Positions 40,501-40,592 of a DNA stretch of 40,592 nucleotides are shown here, in pieces; the stretch's first letter is position 1; the number at the start of each line of letters is the position of its first letter. The stretch is taken from contig NZ_JAJAYI010000027.1 of NCBI RefSeq assembly GCF_026786305.1, positions 1 to 40,592 on the forward strand. The letters are read 5' to 3'. Source of the stretch: Cryobacterium sp. Its GTDB lineage: Bacteria > Actinomycetota > Actinomycetes > Actinomycetales > Microbacteriaceae. The position numbers and the translations under genes are program-made. Below the pieces are notes generated by a model. The model did no database searches. It had not been told where the DNA came from and saw only the letters and a program-made list of their open reading frames with translations.

Positions 40501-40592
40501 GCCACTGGTCGGGCGGGTGCCGCCCCGCCGTGGCCGGGGGGGGGGGTGTGGGGGGGGGGGGGGAAAAAAAGGCGGAGGGCACACGCCGCCGC
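40501..40592. other. Low-complexity right edge
   Basis: After the oxidase stop the sequence passes into long G runs (about 40536-40563) and seven A, then 22 bases of mixed sequence. Like the left edge, this looks like a contig-end artefact. No gene is present. Confidence 0.75.

Noticed and set aside
38467..40584. 705-codon minus-strand open frame covering the amine oxidase
   Set aside because: It starts in the artefactual homopolymer edge and is antisense to an intact, motif-complete amine oxidase.
1..40592. CRISPR arrays, tRNA/rRNA genes, prophage or intact insertion sequences
   Set aside because: No regularly spaced repeats, cloverleaf sequences or transposase/integrase frames were seen; tandem repeats found are too short or without spacers.

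Overview
The window is GC-rich, densely coding DNA from an actinobacterium, most likely of the family Microbacteriaceae (inference). The reasons are high GC at third codon positions, ATGA/GTGA start-stop overlaps, several apparently leaderless genes, an AnsP-type asparagine permease, a fused MrpA-MrpB antiporter subunit, an Arthrobacter-like copper amine oxidase, and a strongly over-used GCATCCG/CGGATGC heptamer. Both ends run into homopolymer tracts that look like assembly or read-end artefacts, so this is probably a whole contig. No tRNA, rRNA, CRISPR array or intact mobile element was seen.

Layout. 0-0.6 kb: ruin of a heavy-metal P-type ATPase. 0.77-8.4 kb: two tandem, closely related secreted subtilisin-family (S8) proteases of about 1,220-1,230 residues, each with its own related upstream block. 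8.5-11.6 kb: an MFS exporter, then a ring-cleaving dioxygenase and an alpha/beta hydrolase resembling the MhqO/MhqD quinone-detoxification pair, joined by a 27-codon mini-ORF. 11.6-16 kb: a YrdB-like membrane protein, PurU, a second MFS exporter and an AnsP-like permease. 16.3-22.6 kb: a complete Mrp Na+/H+ antiporter operon (AB fusion, C, D, E, F, G). 22.7-25.1 kb: a ZTP (pfl) riboswitch ahead of glyA, followed by folD. 25.2-30.1 kb: a gamma-carbonic anhydrase and a galactose locus (galT-galK on the minus strand; a DeoR-type regulator and a galM-like epimerase on the plus strand). 30.2-33.9 kb: a TPM-domain envelope protein, an internally shortened LysR regulator, and a divergent EamA exporter preceded by an eight-codon leader ORF. 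34.1-40.5 kb: an amine-utilisation neighbourhood with an APC permease, an AraC-type regulator, a debris zone, a TetR-type regulator and a copper-containing primary amine oxidase.

How the genes work together. PurU, GlyA and FolD all act on the one-carbon folate pool, and the riboswitch would couple glyA to 10-formyl-THF shortage. GalT, GalK and the epimerase form the Leloir entry, lacking only galE here. The permease, two regulators and amine oxidase look like an arylalkylamine uptake and oxidation module. The Mrp operon exports Na+ using the proton-motive force.

I did not find a clearly undescribed multi-gene system. The most unusual signals are small-scale: mini-ORFs fused by ATGA overlaps to real starts, a repeated leaderless promoter geometry, a shortened LysR protein, a direct-repeat array beside the amine permease, and nearly touching divergent promoters in front of the amine oxidase.
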